64,000 nt of DNA from JALZKA01 sp033856515 (GCA_033856515.1 JAWVEY010000055.1:1-64000), one strand, 5' to 3'; positions 16,763 through 24,487 are shown, counted from the stretch's first letter. Numbers and translations are program-made. The notes: generated from the letters alone by a model not told the origin.

Positions 16763-17422
16763 GTGGGGAAGCGGCTAGGACTATTGCTTGCGGCGTTCGC
16801 GCTGTGCGTTACGACCGCGATAGCGGAAGACATCGACGGCGATGACGGTCCGAATGAGCTGAAGGGCACGTCTGGGCCCGATCACATCCGCGGCTTCGGC
16901 GGCGCCGACCTTCTCGAGGGCAACCGCGCAGGCGATCGTATTGAGGGGGGTGACGGCGGCGATGTTCTCCGCGGCGAGCAGGGAGACGACGAGGTCAGCG
17001 GCGGCAGCGGACCAGACAACATCACCGAGCGGAGAATCGGAAACCTCCCCGACGGCACCTATGGCGGTGATGACGTTCTGCTCGGCCGCGACGGCCGCGA
17101 CAGGATCATCGGGGGTCGCGGCGACGACGAGATCCGCGGTGGAGAGGGGCCCGACATTGGCACGCAAGAGGAAAACAATGCAGGCGGCCTGGTGGGCGGG
17201 CAGGGAGATGATCAGATCTTCGGCGGCCCGGACGCGGACGATCTCTTCGGCGGTCCAGGAGGCGATCTCCTGTCCGGGGGGGAGGGCGACGACATCATCT
17301 TCGCGCACTTCGACGACACGCCGGATGAGGTCAGTTGTGGCCCCGGCAACGACCAGGTCCTTGCAGATAGCAACGATGAGGTCGCCGAGGACTGCGAAGA
17401 AGTAGTCCTCGGCCCCTTCTAG
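16763..17422 (+). CDS. Secreted RTX-type calcium-binding repeat protein
   Basis: A 219-residue exported protein: signal peptide (LGLLLAAFALCVTTAIAE, residues about 4-22) followed almost entirely by glycine/aspartate nonapeptide repeats of the RTX type, for example GGDGGDVLRG, GRGDDEIRGG, GGQGDDQIFGG and GGEGDDIIFA. Such repeats fold as a calcium-loaded beta-roll. The two-repeat tracts are separated by a short non-repeat segment (TERRIGNLPDGTYGG). A late pair of cysteines (SCGPGN, EDCEE) may form a disulfide cap. GTG 16763 is preceded 6 nt upstream by TATGCT (16751-16756). No catalytic domain. Confidence 0.85.
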   Translation: MGKRLGLLLAAFALCVTTAIAEDIDGDDGPNELKGTSGPDHIRGFGGADLLEGNRAGDRIEGGDGGDVLRGEQGDDEVSGGSGPDNITERRIGNLPDGTYGGDDVLLGRDGRDRIIGGRGDDEIRGGEGPDIGTQEENNAGGLVGGQGDDQIFGGPDADDLFGGPGGDLLSGGEGDDIIFAHFDDTPDEVSCGPGNDQVLADSNDEVAEDCEEVVLGPF

Positions 17423-17488
17423 TCCTCGATCACGCCAAGCTCGCGCTTGAGCTGAACAACGTGACCCGGGCTAGCACCACTCGGTAGC

Positions 17489-17508
17489 GACGCTCGGGAA
17501 CGAGCGTC
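17489..17508 (+). terminator. Hairpin after RTX gene
   Basis: GACGCTCG (17489-17496) and CGAGCGTC (17501-17508) form a perfect 8-bp stem with a GGAA loop, 66 bases after the RTX gene stop. No clear U tract follows. Confidence 0.45.
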
Positions 17509-17520
17509 TAAGCGCGTCCC

Positions 17521-17609
17521 TTCGGACGAAAAGCGCTAGTTCGCTTAGCGTGGAAAGCGCATATCTCAGCCATCGCGAGATACTGCGCGGGTTATGTCGC
17601 AGGAGAACG
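17521..17609 (+). repeat. SnoaL leader repeat, copy A
   Basis: About 90 bases, from GGACGAAAAGCG through ATATCTCAGCCA and GATACTGCG to ATGTCGCA, recur at 18004-18092 with roughly 85% identity by eye. The unit includes the end of a hairpin element, a putative promoter and the first codons of the SnoaL-like gene. Copy A has no SnoaL gene in front of it, so it may mark an older duplication boundary. Confidence 0.75.
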
Positions 17610-17998
17610 TGGAGACGTTGCGCCAGCTGTTCGCGCTGGTCGGTGAGGGCGAGAACCCGGAGGCTCTGTACGAGCTGCTCGATCCGAGCGTTGAGTTCAT
17701 CGTTGCCCCCAGTGACATTGATGCAGGATGCTATATCGGTCATGCCGGGGTGCGCCGGTACTTCCGGAGGTGGGCCGGAACCTGGGAGAGCTGGCACTTC
17801 CATCTTGAGTCGCTGACGGACGCCGGAGATGATCGGATTGTGGTCGGTCTTTACCAACGCGCTCGTGGGAAGGGCAGCGGCGTCGACGTCGATGCCCGGC
17901 TCGGCCAGGTGTGGACCTTTCGAGATGGGCTCGTGGTGCGTTGGGAGAACTTCTCGACGCTCGCCGATGCCCTCGAAGCCGCCGGGCTGTCGGAGTAG
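17594..17998 (+). CDS. SnoaL-like (NTF2 fold) protein, tandem copy 1
   Basis: A 134-residue NTF2-fold protein beginning MSQENVETLRQLFALVGEG and ending ADALEAAGLSE. Its core has a conserved DIDAGCYIGHAGVRRYFRRW region and the strand pattern GQVWTFRDGLVVRWENF typical of the SnoaL-like group. GATACTGCG (17579-17587) lies 6 nt before the ATG, the same as for the paralogues at 18077 and 8597. It is the first of three tandem paralogues separated by hairpin elements. The cavity residues differ between copies, so ligands may differ. Function unknown. Confidence 0.8.
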   Translation: MSQENVETLRQLFALVGEGENPEALYELLDPSVEFIVAPSDIDAGCYIGHAGVRRYFRRWAGTWESWHFHLESLTDAGDDRIVVGLYQRARGKGSGVDVDARLGQVWTFRDGLVVRWENFSTLADALEAAGLSE

Positions 17999-17999
17999 T

Positions 18000-18017
18000 C
18001 GCTTTGGACGAAAAGCG
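18000..18017 (+). terminator. Conserved hairpin after SnoaL copy 1
   Basis: CGCTTT (18000-18005) pairs with AAAGCG (18012-18017) around GGACGA, directly after the SnoaL stop codon. Variants follow the other SnoaL genes at 18474-18489 and 18886-18901, and a related hairpin follows the copy at 8217. Probably a small terminator or 3' processing element. Confidence 0.5.
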
Positions 18018-18092
18018 TCTAAGTCGCTTCGCATGGAAAGCACCTATCTCAGCCAACGCGAGATACTGCGCGGACGATGTCGCAAGAGAACG
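18004..18092 (+). repeat. SnoaL leader repeat, copy B
   Basis: Second copy of the leader unit described at 17521-17609. The putative promoter 9-mer GATACTGCG is at 18062-18070 and the ATG at 18077. Conserved blocks include GGACGAAAAGCG, TGGAAAGC, TATCTCAGCCA and CGCGAGATACTGCGCGG. Confidence 0.75.
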
Positions 18093-18472
18093 TGGAGATC
18101 GTGCGAGCCGCCTTCGAGACCCTGAACGCAGGGGACCTGGATGCGATGCGTGAGCTTTACGACCCCGACGTCATCGTGCGGACGGTGAAGGACTGGCCAG
18201 AGCCCGGACCTCATGTCGGTCGCGAGGGCGTTATGCGGTTTTTCGAGCAACTCCGCGAGACCTGGGATGTCGCCACCGTGGTACCGATCAGCGACTTCAT
18301 CGACGCGGGCGACCGAGTCGCCGTGAGATACGTCTGGCGTGGCGCGGGCCACGGCCCGGACATGAACATGGAGCTGACGCTCGTCTTCACGATCCGCCAG
18401 GGCAGGATCGTCTACCAGGAGTTCTTCTGGGATCACGCGGCGGCCCTCGAAGCCGCAGGCGTGTCGGAGTAG
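18077..18472 (+). CDS. SnoaL-like (NTF2 fold) protein, tandem copy 2
   Basis: A 131-residue paralogue beginning MSQENVEIVRAAFETLNAGDLDAM, the most canonical member of this group in the window. The core reads GPHVGREGVMRFFEQLRETWD then AGDRVAVRYVWRG, and it ends AALEAAGVSE. It shares leader, first codons and 3' end with copy 1. The putative promoter GATACTGCG (18062-18070) is 6 nt before the ATG. Unlike copy 1 it has an extended HGPDMNMELTLVFTIRQG strand pair. Function unknown. Confidence 0.82.
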   Translation: MSQENVEIVRAAFETLNAGDLDAMRELYDPDVIVRTVKDWPEPGPHVGREGVMRFFEQLRETWDVATVVPISDFIDAGDRVAVRYVWRGAGHGPDMNMELTLVFTIRQGRIVYQEFFWDHAAALEAAGVSE

Positions 18473-18473
18473 G

Positions 18474-18489
18474 GCTTTGGACGAGAAGC
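18474..18489 (+). terminator. SnoaL hairpin variant overlapping a start codon
   Basis: GCTTT (18474-18478) can pair with GAAGC (18485-18489) around GGACGA, directly after the stop of copy 2. The TTG used as the only visible start of copy 3 (18477-18479) lies within this hairpin. Confidence 0.45.
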
Positions 18490-18884
18490 GCCTAAACGCT
18501 GAGCAGATTCGGAAGTTCTTCGACGCCTACAACCGAGGCGATCTCGAAGCGACCCTTGACCTCCTTGCGCCAGAGTTCGAGTTTCGTCCATCCGGGCTTT
18601 TCATGGATACGGAGCGCACCTATCGCGGTCACGAGGGCTGGTCCGAGTTCTGGCACACGTTCAGCGAGGCATGGGAGAGCATCACAGTCAACGTCGAGCG
18701 AATCGAAGATCTCGGCGAGCAAACGCTCATCCTTGGCACCTTCCATGGGAGAGGGCATGGAGGCGGGGTTGAAGTCACTCGCGAGGCTGCATGGCTCACG
18801 ACGCTCCGTGACGGCCTGACCGTGCGGACGCGGACGTTCGCAAACTGGGCCGAAGCCCTCGAGGCTGCCGGGCTTGAGGAGTAG
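18477..18884 (+). CDS. SnoaL-like (NTF2 fold) protein, tandem copy 3
   Basis: A 135-residue paralogue with QIRKFFDAYNRGDLEATLDLLAPEFEF at its N-terminus and the shared ending EALEAAGLEE. It lacks the MSQENVE leader and the GATACTGCG box of the other copies. The only start candidate upstream of the conserved domain is TTG 18477, which lies inside the hairpin element that is untranslated elsewhere. The gene may depend on translation continuing from copy 2 (stop at 18470-18472, 4 nt upstream) or may have lost its original 5' end in the duplication. Confidence 0.7.
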   Translation: MDEKRLNAEQIRKFFDAYNRGDLEATLDLLAPEFEFRPSGLFMDTERTYRGHEGWSEFWHTFSEAWESITVNVERIEDLGEQTLILGTFHGRGHGGGVEVTREAAWLTTLRDGLTVRTRTFANWAEALEAAGLEE

Positions 18885-18885
18885 C

Positions 18886-18901
18886 GCTTTGGACGAAAAG
18901 C
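18886..18901 (+). terminator. Conserved hairpin after SnoaL copy 3
   Basis: GCTTT (18886-18890) pairs with AAAGC (18897-18901) around GGACGA, directly after the stop codon. Same element as at 18000-18017. Confidence 0.5.
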
Positions 18902-18931
18902 ACCCAAGTGCCGGGACCTTAGGATGCGGCT

Positions 18932-19333
18932 GTGCCGTTCACGCACAGAAATCTGAGGGACGACCTTGAGGACGTCGGGTCAAATTTCGACGGCCCTCCG
19001 GACCTGGAGTTCCGCCTGGCAACCGATGCGCTCAAGCTCGAGAGCTCTGGTCTGAGCTACCAGCGCGTCCCGCCCGACTATCGCTTTCCGTACGGCCACA
19101 CGCACGAGAAGCAGGAAGAGGTCTACGTGGTCGTGGGCGGAAGCGGGCGGATGAAGCTCGACGACGAGATCATCGAGCTCAAACAATGGGATGCGGTACG
19201 CGTCCCGCCCGGTACATGGCGCGGCTACGAGGCGGGGCCGGAGGGACTCGAGATCCTCGTCATCGGCGCGCCCAGTCTCGGCGAGGGCCGGCGCGAGGAT
19301 GTCGAGGGCCAGCGCGACTGGTGGGCCGACTAG
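18932..19333 (+). CDS. Cupin-domain protein
   Basis: A 133-residue single-domain cupin. The first cupin motif is GHTHEKQEEVYVVVGGSG, giving two histidines and a glutamate as likely metal ligands, followed by GRMKLDDEIIELKQWDAVRVPPGTWRG. The second motif lacks the usual histidine (EAGPEGLEILVIG). GTG 18932 is preceded 6 nt upstream by TAGGAT (18920-18925). It is clearly related to the cupin at 20810-21205; both may bind small polar ligands. Reaction unknown. Confidence 0.82.
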   Translation: MPFTHRNLRDDLEDVGSNFDGPPDLEFRLATDALKLESSGLSYQRVPPDYRFPYGHTHEKQEEVYVVVGGSGRMKLDDEIIELKQWDAVRVPPGTWRGYEAGPEGLEILVIGAPSLGEGRREDVEGQRDWWAD

Positions 19334-19337
19334 GCCT

Positions 19338-19901
19338 TCAGGGCCCGGATTCCCGCACGCCCTTCAGAGCTTCGCCCCAGGCAACCAGCTCGTCGAACAT
19401 CGCGCCGAGCTTCTTCAGATGCCGCTCGTCCGGCGTGAAGTTGTTCTCCTTGTCGAAGTCGGTGAAGATCGAGAGGGCGACGGCCGAGCGGACGGTGGCG
19501 ACGCTGAATTCGGCCATGACCAAGCGGAGCTGCTCGACCGACCTAGCGCCGCCGGTGTTGCCGTACGCGACGAAGCCGGCGGCCTTGTTGTTCCACTCGG
19601 CGTAGATGAAGTCGAGGGCGTTCTTCAGGACGCCCGGGATGCCGTGGTTGTACTCGGGGGTGACGATTACGTAGCCGTCGAACGAGTCGATGAGTTCTGC
19701 CCAACGCTTGGTGTGCTCGTGCTCGTACTGCCCCGCCCCGGGTGGCTTTCCCTCGTCGAAGATCGGCAGGCCTTGGTCGGCCAGGTCGACGAGCTCGACT
19801 TCGAAGTCGTCTCTCTCGCGCGCCTGTTCGAACACCCACAGGCCGACCTTCGCGCTCTTGCGGTTCGGCCTGGTGCTTCCGATGATGATCGCTACGCGCA
19901 T
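19338..19901 (-). CDS. NADPH-dependent FMN reductase family protein
   Basis: A flavodoxin-like oxidoreductase of 187 residues. The FMN phosphate-binding loop is at the very N-terminus (IIIGSTRPNRKSAKVG), and the second flavin loop is TPEYNHGIPGVLKNALDFIYAEW near residue 80-102, followed by VAYGNTGGARSVEQLR. These are typical of NAD(P)H-dependent FMN or quinone/azo reductases. ATG 19901 begins the conserved strand. It is convergent with a cupin gene and divergent from the MBL-fold hydrolase. Could detoxify quinones by two-electron reduction; substrate inferred only from family. Confidence 0.87.
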   Translation of the reverse strand: MRVAIIIGSTRPNRKSAKVGLWVFEQARERDDFEVELVDLADQGLPIFDEGKPPGAGQYEHEHTKRWAELIDSFDGYVIVTPEYNHGIPGVLKNALDFIYAEWNNKAAGFVAYGNTGGARSVEQLRLVMAEFSVATVRSAVALSIFTDFDKENNFTPDERHLKKLGAMFDELVAWGEALKGVRESGP

Positions 19902-19954
19902 CGCGGTGAGGATGACAACCCGCACTTCGCAGCCAACGCATAGGGTGCCGCAGA

Positions 19955-20785
19955 ATGACTGTTCGCATTCATCATCTGAGCTGCGCGACCATGTGCCCCT
20001 ACGGGGGACGGTGGATCGGCGGCGATGGCCCGCCTTGGACGACCGGCGAGGCGTGTGCCCACGTCCTCCTGATCGAGACGGATCAGGGTCTGGTGCTCGT
20101 CGACTCCGGCTTCGGGCTCGGACAGATGCAAGAGCCGAAGCGCATCGGGCCTGTGAGATGGCTGATCCGGCCTCAGGTCGACGAGTCCGAGACCGCGATT
20201 CGTCAGGTCGAGGCTCTCGGATTCAGCGCCTCAGACGTCCGCTACTTCGTCCCCACCCACCTCGACGTGGACCACGCGGGTGGCCTTCCCGACTTCCCCG
20301 ACGCCGAGCTTCACATTTGGCGCCCGGAAATGGACGCGATCCAGAACCCGAGCCTGAAGGAGCGCGCCCGTGTCATGAAGGACCTGTTCGCCCACGGGCC
20401 GAATTGGCATCCGCACGACGTCGACGGCGACGAATGGATGGGGTTCGAGGCGGTCCGGCCACTTCCGGGCACTGATGCGGAGGTCCTGATCGTGCCGCTG
20501 CCAGGCCACACGCGCGGACACTCCGCGATCGCAGTGCAGGGTCCTGACGGCTGGCTTCTCCACTGCGGCGACGCCTACTTCCACCGAAACCAGGTGCAGA
20601 CGCCAGCGAGCTGCCCACCTGGCATGCGAGCGTTCCAGGCGATGGTCGGCCTCGAGCGCAAGCGCCGCCTGGAGAACGAGGAGCGCCTGCGCGAACTGAA
20701 CGAACGCAAAGGCTCGGAGATCCACATGTTCTGCGCTCACGACCACGAAGAGTTCGAAAGCCTCCGGTCGCAGGCGGCCGCGTAG
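19955..20785 (+). CDS. Metallo-beta-lactamase-fold hydrolase
   Basis: A 276-residue MBL-fold protein of the lactonase/N-acyl homoserine lactonase-like group. The metal motif reads THLDVDHAGGL rather than the usual HxHxDH, so the second histidine is aspartate. Other ligands are HTRGHSAIAV (His) and HCGDAYFH (Asp), with the late CAHDHEEF. The N-terminus, HHLSCATMCPYGGRW, contains a Cys pair. TAGGGT (19941-19946) ends 8 nt before ATG 19955. Followed 24 nt later by a cupin gene. Substrate unknown. Confidence 0.85.
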   Translation: MTVRIHHLSCATMCPYGGRWIGGDGPPWTTGEACAHVLLIETDQGLVLVDSGFGLGQMQEPKRIGPVRWLIRPQVDESETAIRQVEALGFSASDVRYFVPTHLDVDHAGGLPDFPDAELHIWRPEMDAIQNPSLKERARVMKDLFAHGPNWHPHDVDGDEWMGFEAVRPLPGTDAEVLIVPLPGHTRGHSAIAVQGPDGWLLHCGDAYFHRNQVQTPASCPPGMRAFQAMVGLERKRRLENEERLRELNERKGSEIHMFCAHDHEEFESLRSQAAA

Positions 20786-20809
20786 GAGAGAAACGATAAA
20801 GGAGATCCG

Positions 20810-21205
20810 ATGCCCGACTACACGAAGAAGAACGTTTCGGAGTTGGAAGACCAAGCCCCGGGCTTTGGGATGGGCGAGCTTCAGGAGGCCCGTTTTCCCG
20901 CCAAGGAGCTCGACGCGAAGGACACCGGCTTCGGCCACCAGCGCATCAAGCCGGGCAAGCGCCAAGGCTTCGGTCACAGCCATGACGACGCAGAAGAGGT
21001 CTATTTTGTCATCGCTGGCTCCGGCCGCGTCCGCCTCGACGACGAGACCGTCGATCTAGCGAAGGAGGACTTCCTCCGCGTGGCCCCCAAGGTGAAGCGT
21101 CGCTTTGAGGCAGGGCCGGACGGTATGGAATTGGTGGTGTTCGGGACTCACCATGAGGGCGACGGAGACATGGATCCGGGGTTCTGGGCGCCGGAGGATG
21201 GTTAG
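20810..21205 (+). CDS. Cupin-domain protein
   Basis: A 131-residue cupin with motif 1 GHSHDDAEEVYFVIAGSG and RVRLDDETVDLAKEDFLRVAP, parallel to the cupin at 18932-19333. Motif 2 again lacks a histidine. AAGGAG precedes the ATG at a normal distance. It ends exactly next to the stop of the convergent MFS gene. It probably shares a transcript with the MBL-fold hydrolase upstream. Function unknown. Confidence 0.82.
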   Translation: MPDYTKKNVSELEDQAPGFGMGELQEARFPAKELDAKDTGFGHQRIKPGKRQGFGHSHDDAEEVYFVIAGSGRVRLDDETVDLAKEDFLRVAPKVKRRFEAGPDGMELVVFGTHHEGDGDMDPGFWAPEDG

Positions 21206-22375
21206 CTAAGCCGGTGCCGCCGCGAGCGACCGCGACGCGCCCCGCAGCGACAGCGCGAGCGGGATGAGGCACGCCGCCGCGACCGCCGCGAAAGCGAACG
21301 CGGCCGAGTAGCCGCCGATTGCCGCGGCGAGACCCGCCAGGGTCGCCCCAAGCCCGACGCCGACGTCGAAGAACGCGGTGAAGGTGCCCATCGCGGTGCC
21401 TCGCCTGGATTCCGGCACGCGGTTCACGACTAGGAGCGCAAGCGACGGGAGGAGCAGCGAGAAGGCGGTGCCCATCGCGAGCGCGCCTGCGATCGCAACC
21501 GGTAGGGACTCGGCGACCATGATCGCGATGAGCCCAGAGGCCTCGACGACACCCACGCCGATGATGCAAGGCACCGGCCCGTAGCGGTCCGGAAGCCACC
21601 CGCCGAAGAGGCGGGCGAGGACGACGGTTGCCGCGAACGCGGCGAAGACCTCGGCGCCGTGCCCGATGTCCCGCTCATCGAGGTGGAGGACGAGAAAGGC
21701 GGCGACTGCGGCGTAGCCCATGGTGCCGAGAGCGAGGCCTATGCCGGGCACCAGGCTCTTGCGCTCGATCCAGGTCCGGCGCTCGCCTGGCTCGGGCTCG
21801 GTGTAGGTGAACGTGTCGGGGATCCGCCAGGCGATCACCGCGCCCAGGAGCGGCGCCGCAATCGCGAACGCCCAGACCATCTCGAAGCTCGAAGCGCGCA
21901 GGATCAGCTCGCCGATAGGCGGTCCCAGGGTCAAACCGGTCCAGATGGCGAGCCCGTAGAACCCGATGATCCGTCCCCGCTTATCGGCAGGCGCGAGGTC
22001 CACGACCCAGGCGGAGCCGGCGGTATAGACCATGCCCTCGCCGGCGCCCAGGAAGAGTCGTGCGACGACCAGGCCGGGGACGCCTGCGGGGATGAAATAG
22101 AGCGCACCCGCGATTGCCGTCAGAAGCGCGCCGAGGATCACGATCGGGCGACGGCCGCGGCGGTCAGCCAGGTTGCCTGCGATCGGGCGGCAGGCGAGAC
22201 CCGTGATCGCGAACGCTCCAGTTACGAGCCCGACCGAGAAGTCGCCCGCGCCGATCGGGCCCTGCACATAGCGCGGGATGACGGGCAGGGTTGCGCCCAC
22301 CGACAGCAAGCCGAGCCCCGTCACAACGAAGATTCCGGCGAAAGCAGCGCGTCTGGGCGAGATCCGGGCGAGCAA
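21206..22375 (-). CDS. MFS transporter
   Basis: A major facilitator superfamily permease with about twelve hydrophobic helices. The loop 2-3 signature is GNLADRRGRRPIVILGALL, with a related GGWLPDRYGPVPCIIG between helices 8 and 9. Helix 1 starts at RAAFAGIFVVTGLGLLS. The N-terminus is uncertain: TTG 22375 gives a short cytoplasmic lead before helix 1, while ATG 22462 would overlap the divergent DUF485 gene. The resemblance is to drug or sugar efflux members; the substrate is not readable. Convergent with the cupin gene. Confidence 0.85.
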   Translation of the reverse strand: MLARISPRRAAFAGIFVVTGLGLLSVGATLPVIPRYVQGPIGAGDFSVGLVTGAFAITGLACRPIAGNLADRRGRRPIVILGALLTAIAGALYFIPAGVPGLVVARLFLGAGEGMVYTAGSAWVVDLAPADKRGRIIGFYGLAIWTGLTLGPPIGELILRASSFEMVWAFAIAAPLLGAVIAWRIPDTFTYTEPEPGERRTWIERKSLVPGIGLALGTMGYAAVAAFLVLHLDERDIGHGAEVFAAFAATVVLARLFGGWLPDRYGPVPCIIGVGVVEASGLIAIMVAESLPVAIAGALAMGTAFSLLLPSLALLVVNRVPESRRGTAMGTFTAFFDVGVGLGATLAGLAAAIGGYSAAFAFAAVAAACLIPLALSLRGASRSLAAAPA

Positions 22376-22442
22376 AACGCGAATGAGTTTGCCTGTTCGA
22401 CTGACGGGGATAGGTATGGGAGTCCCGACCTGAGGAGGAAGG

Positions 22443-22847
22443 ATGTCCGATACGCGCAACATCGATTGGGATGCTGCGGCCAACTCGCCCGAGTTCAAGG
22501 AACTCGCGGCTCAGAAACGCCGCTTCGTCGTCCCAGCAACGATTTTCTTCTTGACGTGGTACTTCGGCTTCATCATCCTGGCCGGGGTCGCGCCCGACTT
22601 CATGGGAGAGAAGGTCATCGAAGGCGTGACGATCGGATACATCTTCGCCCTCAGCCAGTTCGTCATGGTGTGGGTTCTCGCCGCCGCCTACCTGCGGCGG
22701 GCAGACAAGGTCTTCGACCCTCTTGCCGCAAAGGCTGCTGAGACAGCGGTTCAAGCAGGTGCCGCCCAGCGCCCTGCCCCGGCAGCGCCGGAGGCTGCTC
22801 CCACCGAGACCTCTACCACCCCCGGCAACGGTGAGGTGTCCCGATGA
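22443..22847 (+). CDS. DUF485 membrane protein
   Basis: A 134-residue inner-membrane protein with two helices (FVVPATIFFLTWYFGFIIL and IFALSQFVMVWVLAAAYL) separated by a short loop. DUF485 proteins are the usual small partners of acetate/cation symporters. The N-terminal SPEFKELAAQKRRFVVP is the family signature; the C-terminal 35 residues are alanine/proline-rich. GAGGAAGG lies just upstream of ATG 22443. The stop overlaps the actP start by 4 bp (ATGA). Confidence 0.88.
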   Translation: MSDTRNIDWDAAANSPEFKELAAQKRRFVVPATIFFLTWYFGFIILAGVAPDFMGEKVIEGVTIGYIFALSQFVMVWVLAAAYLRRADKVFDPLAAKAAETAVQAGAAQRPAPAAPEAAPTETSTTPGNGEVSR

Positions 22848-24487
22848 CCGCCTTCATTCCAGTCGCGGAGGTCAATGTTGAGGCGCTGGTCATCTTCGGC
22901 ATTGTCGTCGCGATCACCCTGGGGATCACCTACTGGGCATCGAAGAAGACTCAATCCGCGACCGACTTCTGGGCTGCCGGCCGCGGCATCACCGGAGTCC
23001 AAAACGGCTTTGCGATCGCGGGTGACTACATGTCCGCGGCGTCCTTCCTGGGCATCGCGGGCCTGATCTTCCTGTTCGGATTCGACGGATTCCTCTACTC
23101 CGTCGGGTTCCTCGTCGCCTTCCTAACGGTCCTGTTCCTGCTCGCGGAGAGGATGCGGAACGCCGGCAAGTTCACGATCGCAGACGTCCTGTCGTTCCGG
23201 CTGAACGAACGGCCGGCACGCGTCGCCGCGGCCCTTGGGACATTGTCCGTCGCGGCCTTCTATCTGATCGCGCAGATGGTGGGAGCGGGCGCACTGATCA
23301 ACGCGCTGGTGGGGATCAACTTCAACGTCGCTGTCATTGCAACCGGTGTCTTCATGCTCGTTTACGTCGTCTTCGGCGGCATGCTCGCGACGACGTGGGT
23401 GCAGATCGTCAAGGCCGTCCTGCTGATGACGGGCGCAACGGTGCTGACGATCTTCGTGCTTGCGGAGATCGGCTGGAACCCAATCGACATCTTCGATCTC
23501 GCCGAGAATCAGTCAGACTCGCCCAGCGAGTACCTGTCGCCCGGTCTTCGCTTCACGGAGCCGATCGACACCGTTTCGCTTGGTCTCGCGCTGGTATTGG
23601 GTACGGCTGGCCTGCCGCACATCTTGATGCGGTTCTTCACGGTGCCGGACGCGAAGGCCGCCCGCTCGTCCGTCGGCTGGGCGGTAGGCCTGATCGGCGC
23701 CTTTTACGTCATGACGACGTTCCTCGGCTTCGGCGCGCGCGCGATCCTGGGCGAGGCGGGCGCCACTGGCGGAGTCGACGAAGCCGGCAACCTGGCCGCT
23801 CCGCTCCTTGCGCAAGAGGTAGGCGGCGGCGCAGGCTCGATCGGGGGCGACGCTTTCCTTGCGATCATCTCCGCGATCGCGTTCGCGACCATTCTCGCTG
23901 TCGTGGCAGGTCTCGTGATCTCGGCTTCCGGGGCGGTAGCACATGACGTCTGGTCGAACGTGATCCGAAAGGGCAAGGACTCCGAGGACGAGGAGGTCTT
24001 GGTCGGGCGCATTGCGGCATTCGCGATCGGTTCCATTGCCATCGTGATCGCCGTCATCGGCGGCTCGGACCTGAACGTCTCATACATGGTCGGCTTGGCC
24101 TTCGCTGTGGCCGCCAGCGCGAACTTCCCGGCGCTTCTTCTGGCGCTGACATGGAAGCGCTTCAACACGACTGGAGCCGTCTGCGGGGTCGTGCTCGGCG
24201 TGGTGAGCTCGATCGGCCTCGTCCTCATTGGACCCGACGTGAAGGGCGAGGACTACGTCATCAATCTGACCCAGCCGGCGATCATCTCGGTGCCGCTCGG
24301 GTTCCTGGGTTGCATCCTCGGCACGCTTCTCTCGAAGGAGGAGAGCCGCGCGACGCGCAACTTCACGGAGCTGCAGGTGAGGGCGGAGACGGGCCTTGGC
24401 GCGGAAGCCGCAGGCGCGAAGACTACGTTCCGCTCAAGCCCTAACCCGCCGACCGAAGAGGAACGCGTACCGGCAGGTCGCGTCTAG
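22844..24487 (+). CDS. actP: Cation/acetate symporter ActP (SSS family)
   Basis: A 547-residue sodium:solute symporter with about thirteen hydrophobic helices. Family blocks are SATDFWAAGRGITGVQNGFAIAGDYMSAASFLGIAG near the N-terminus, FVVFGGMLATTWVQIVKA-type sequence in the middle (here YVVFGGMLATTWVQ) and GLPHILMRFFTVPDAKAARSS. Imports acetate and possibly other short monocarboxylates. It is coupled to the DUF485 gene. This supplies the substrate for the ethylmalonyl-CoA pathway enzymes in the window. Its stop shares CTAG with the convergent acyl-CoA synthetase. Confidence 0.9.
   Translation: MTAFIPVAEVNVEALVIFGIVVAITLGITYWASKKTQSATDFWAAGRGITGVQNGFAIAGDYMSAASFLGIAGLIFLFGFDGFLYSVGFLVAFLTVLFLLAERMRNAGKFTIADVLSFRLNERPARVAAALGTLSVAAFYLIAQMVGAGALINALVGINFNVAVIATGVFMLVYVVFGGMLATTWVQIVKAVLLMTGATVLTIFVLAEIGWNPIDIFDLAENQSDSPSEYLSPGLRFTEPIDTVSLGLALVLGTAGLPHILMRFFTVPDAKAARSSVGWAVGLIGAFYVMTTFLGFGARAILGEAGATGGVDEAGNLAAPLLAQEVGGGAGSIGGDAFLAIISAIAFATILAVVAGLVISASGAVAHDVWSNVIRKGKDSEDEEVLVGRIAAFAIGSIAIVIAVIGGSDLNVSYMVGLAFAVAASANFPALLLALTWKRFNTTGAVCGVVLGVVSSIGLVLIGPDVKGEDYVINLTQPAIISVPLGFLGCILGTLLSKEESRATRNFTELQVRAETGLGAEAAGAKTTFRSSPNPPTEEERVPAGRV

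Noticed and set aside
17471..18043. A 190-codon minus-strand frame over the first SnoaL gene, and the hairpin copies seen as CRISPR-like repeats.
   Set aside because: The frame is an antisense shadow. The repeats are too few, imperfect, and spaced by whole genes directly after stop codons, which fits terminators and duplicated leaders.
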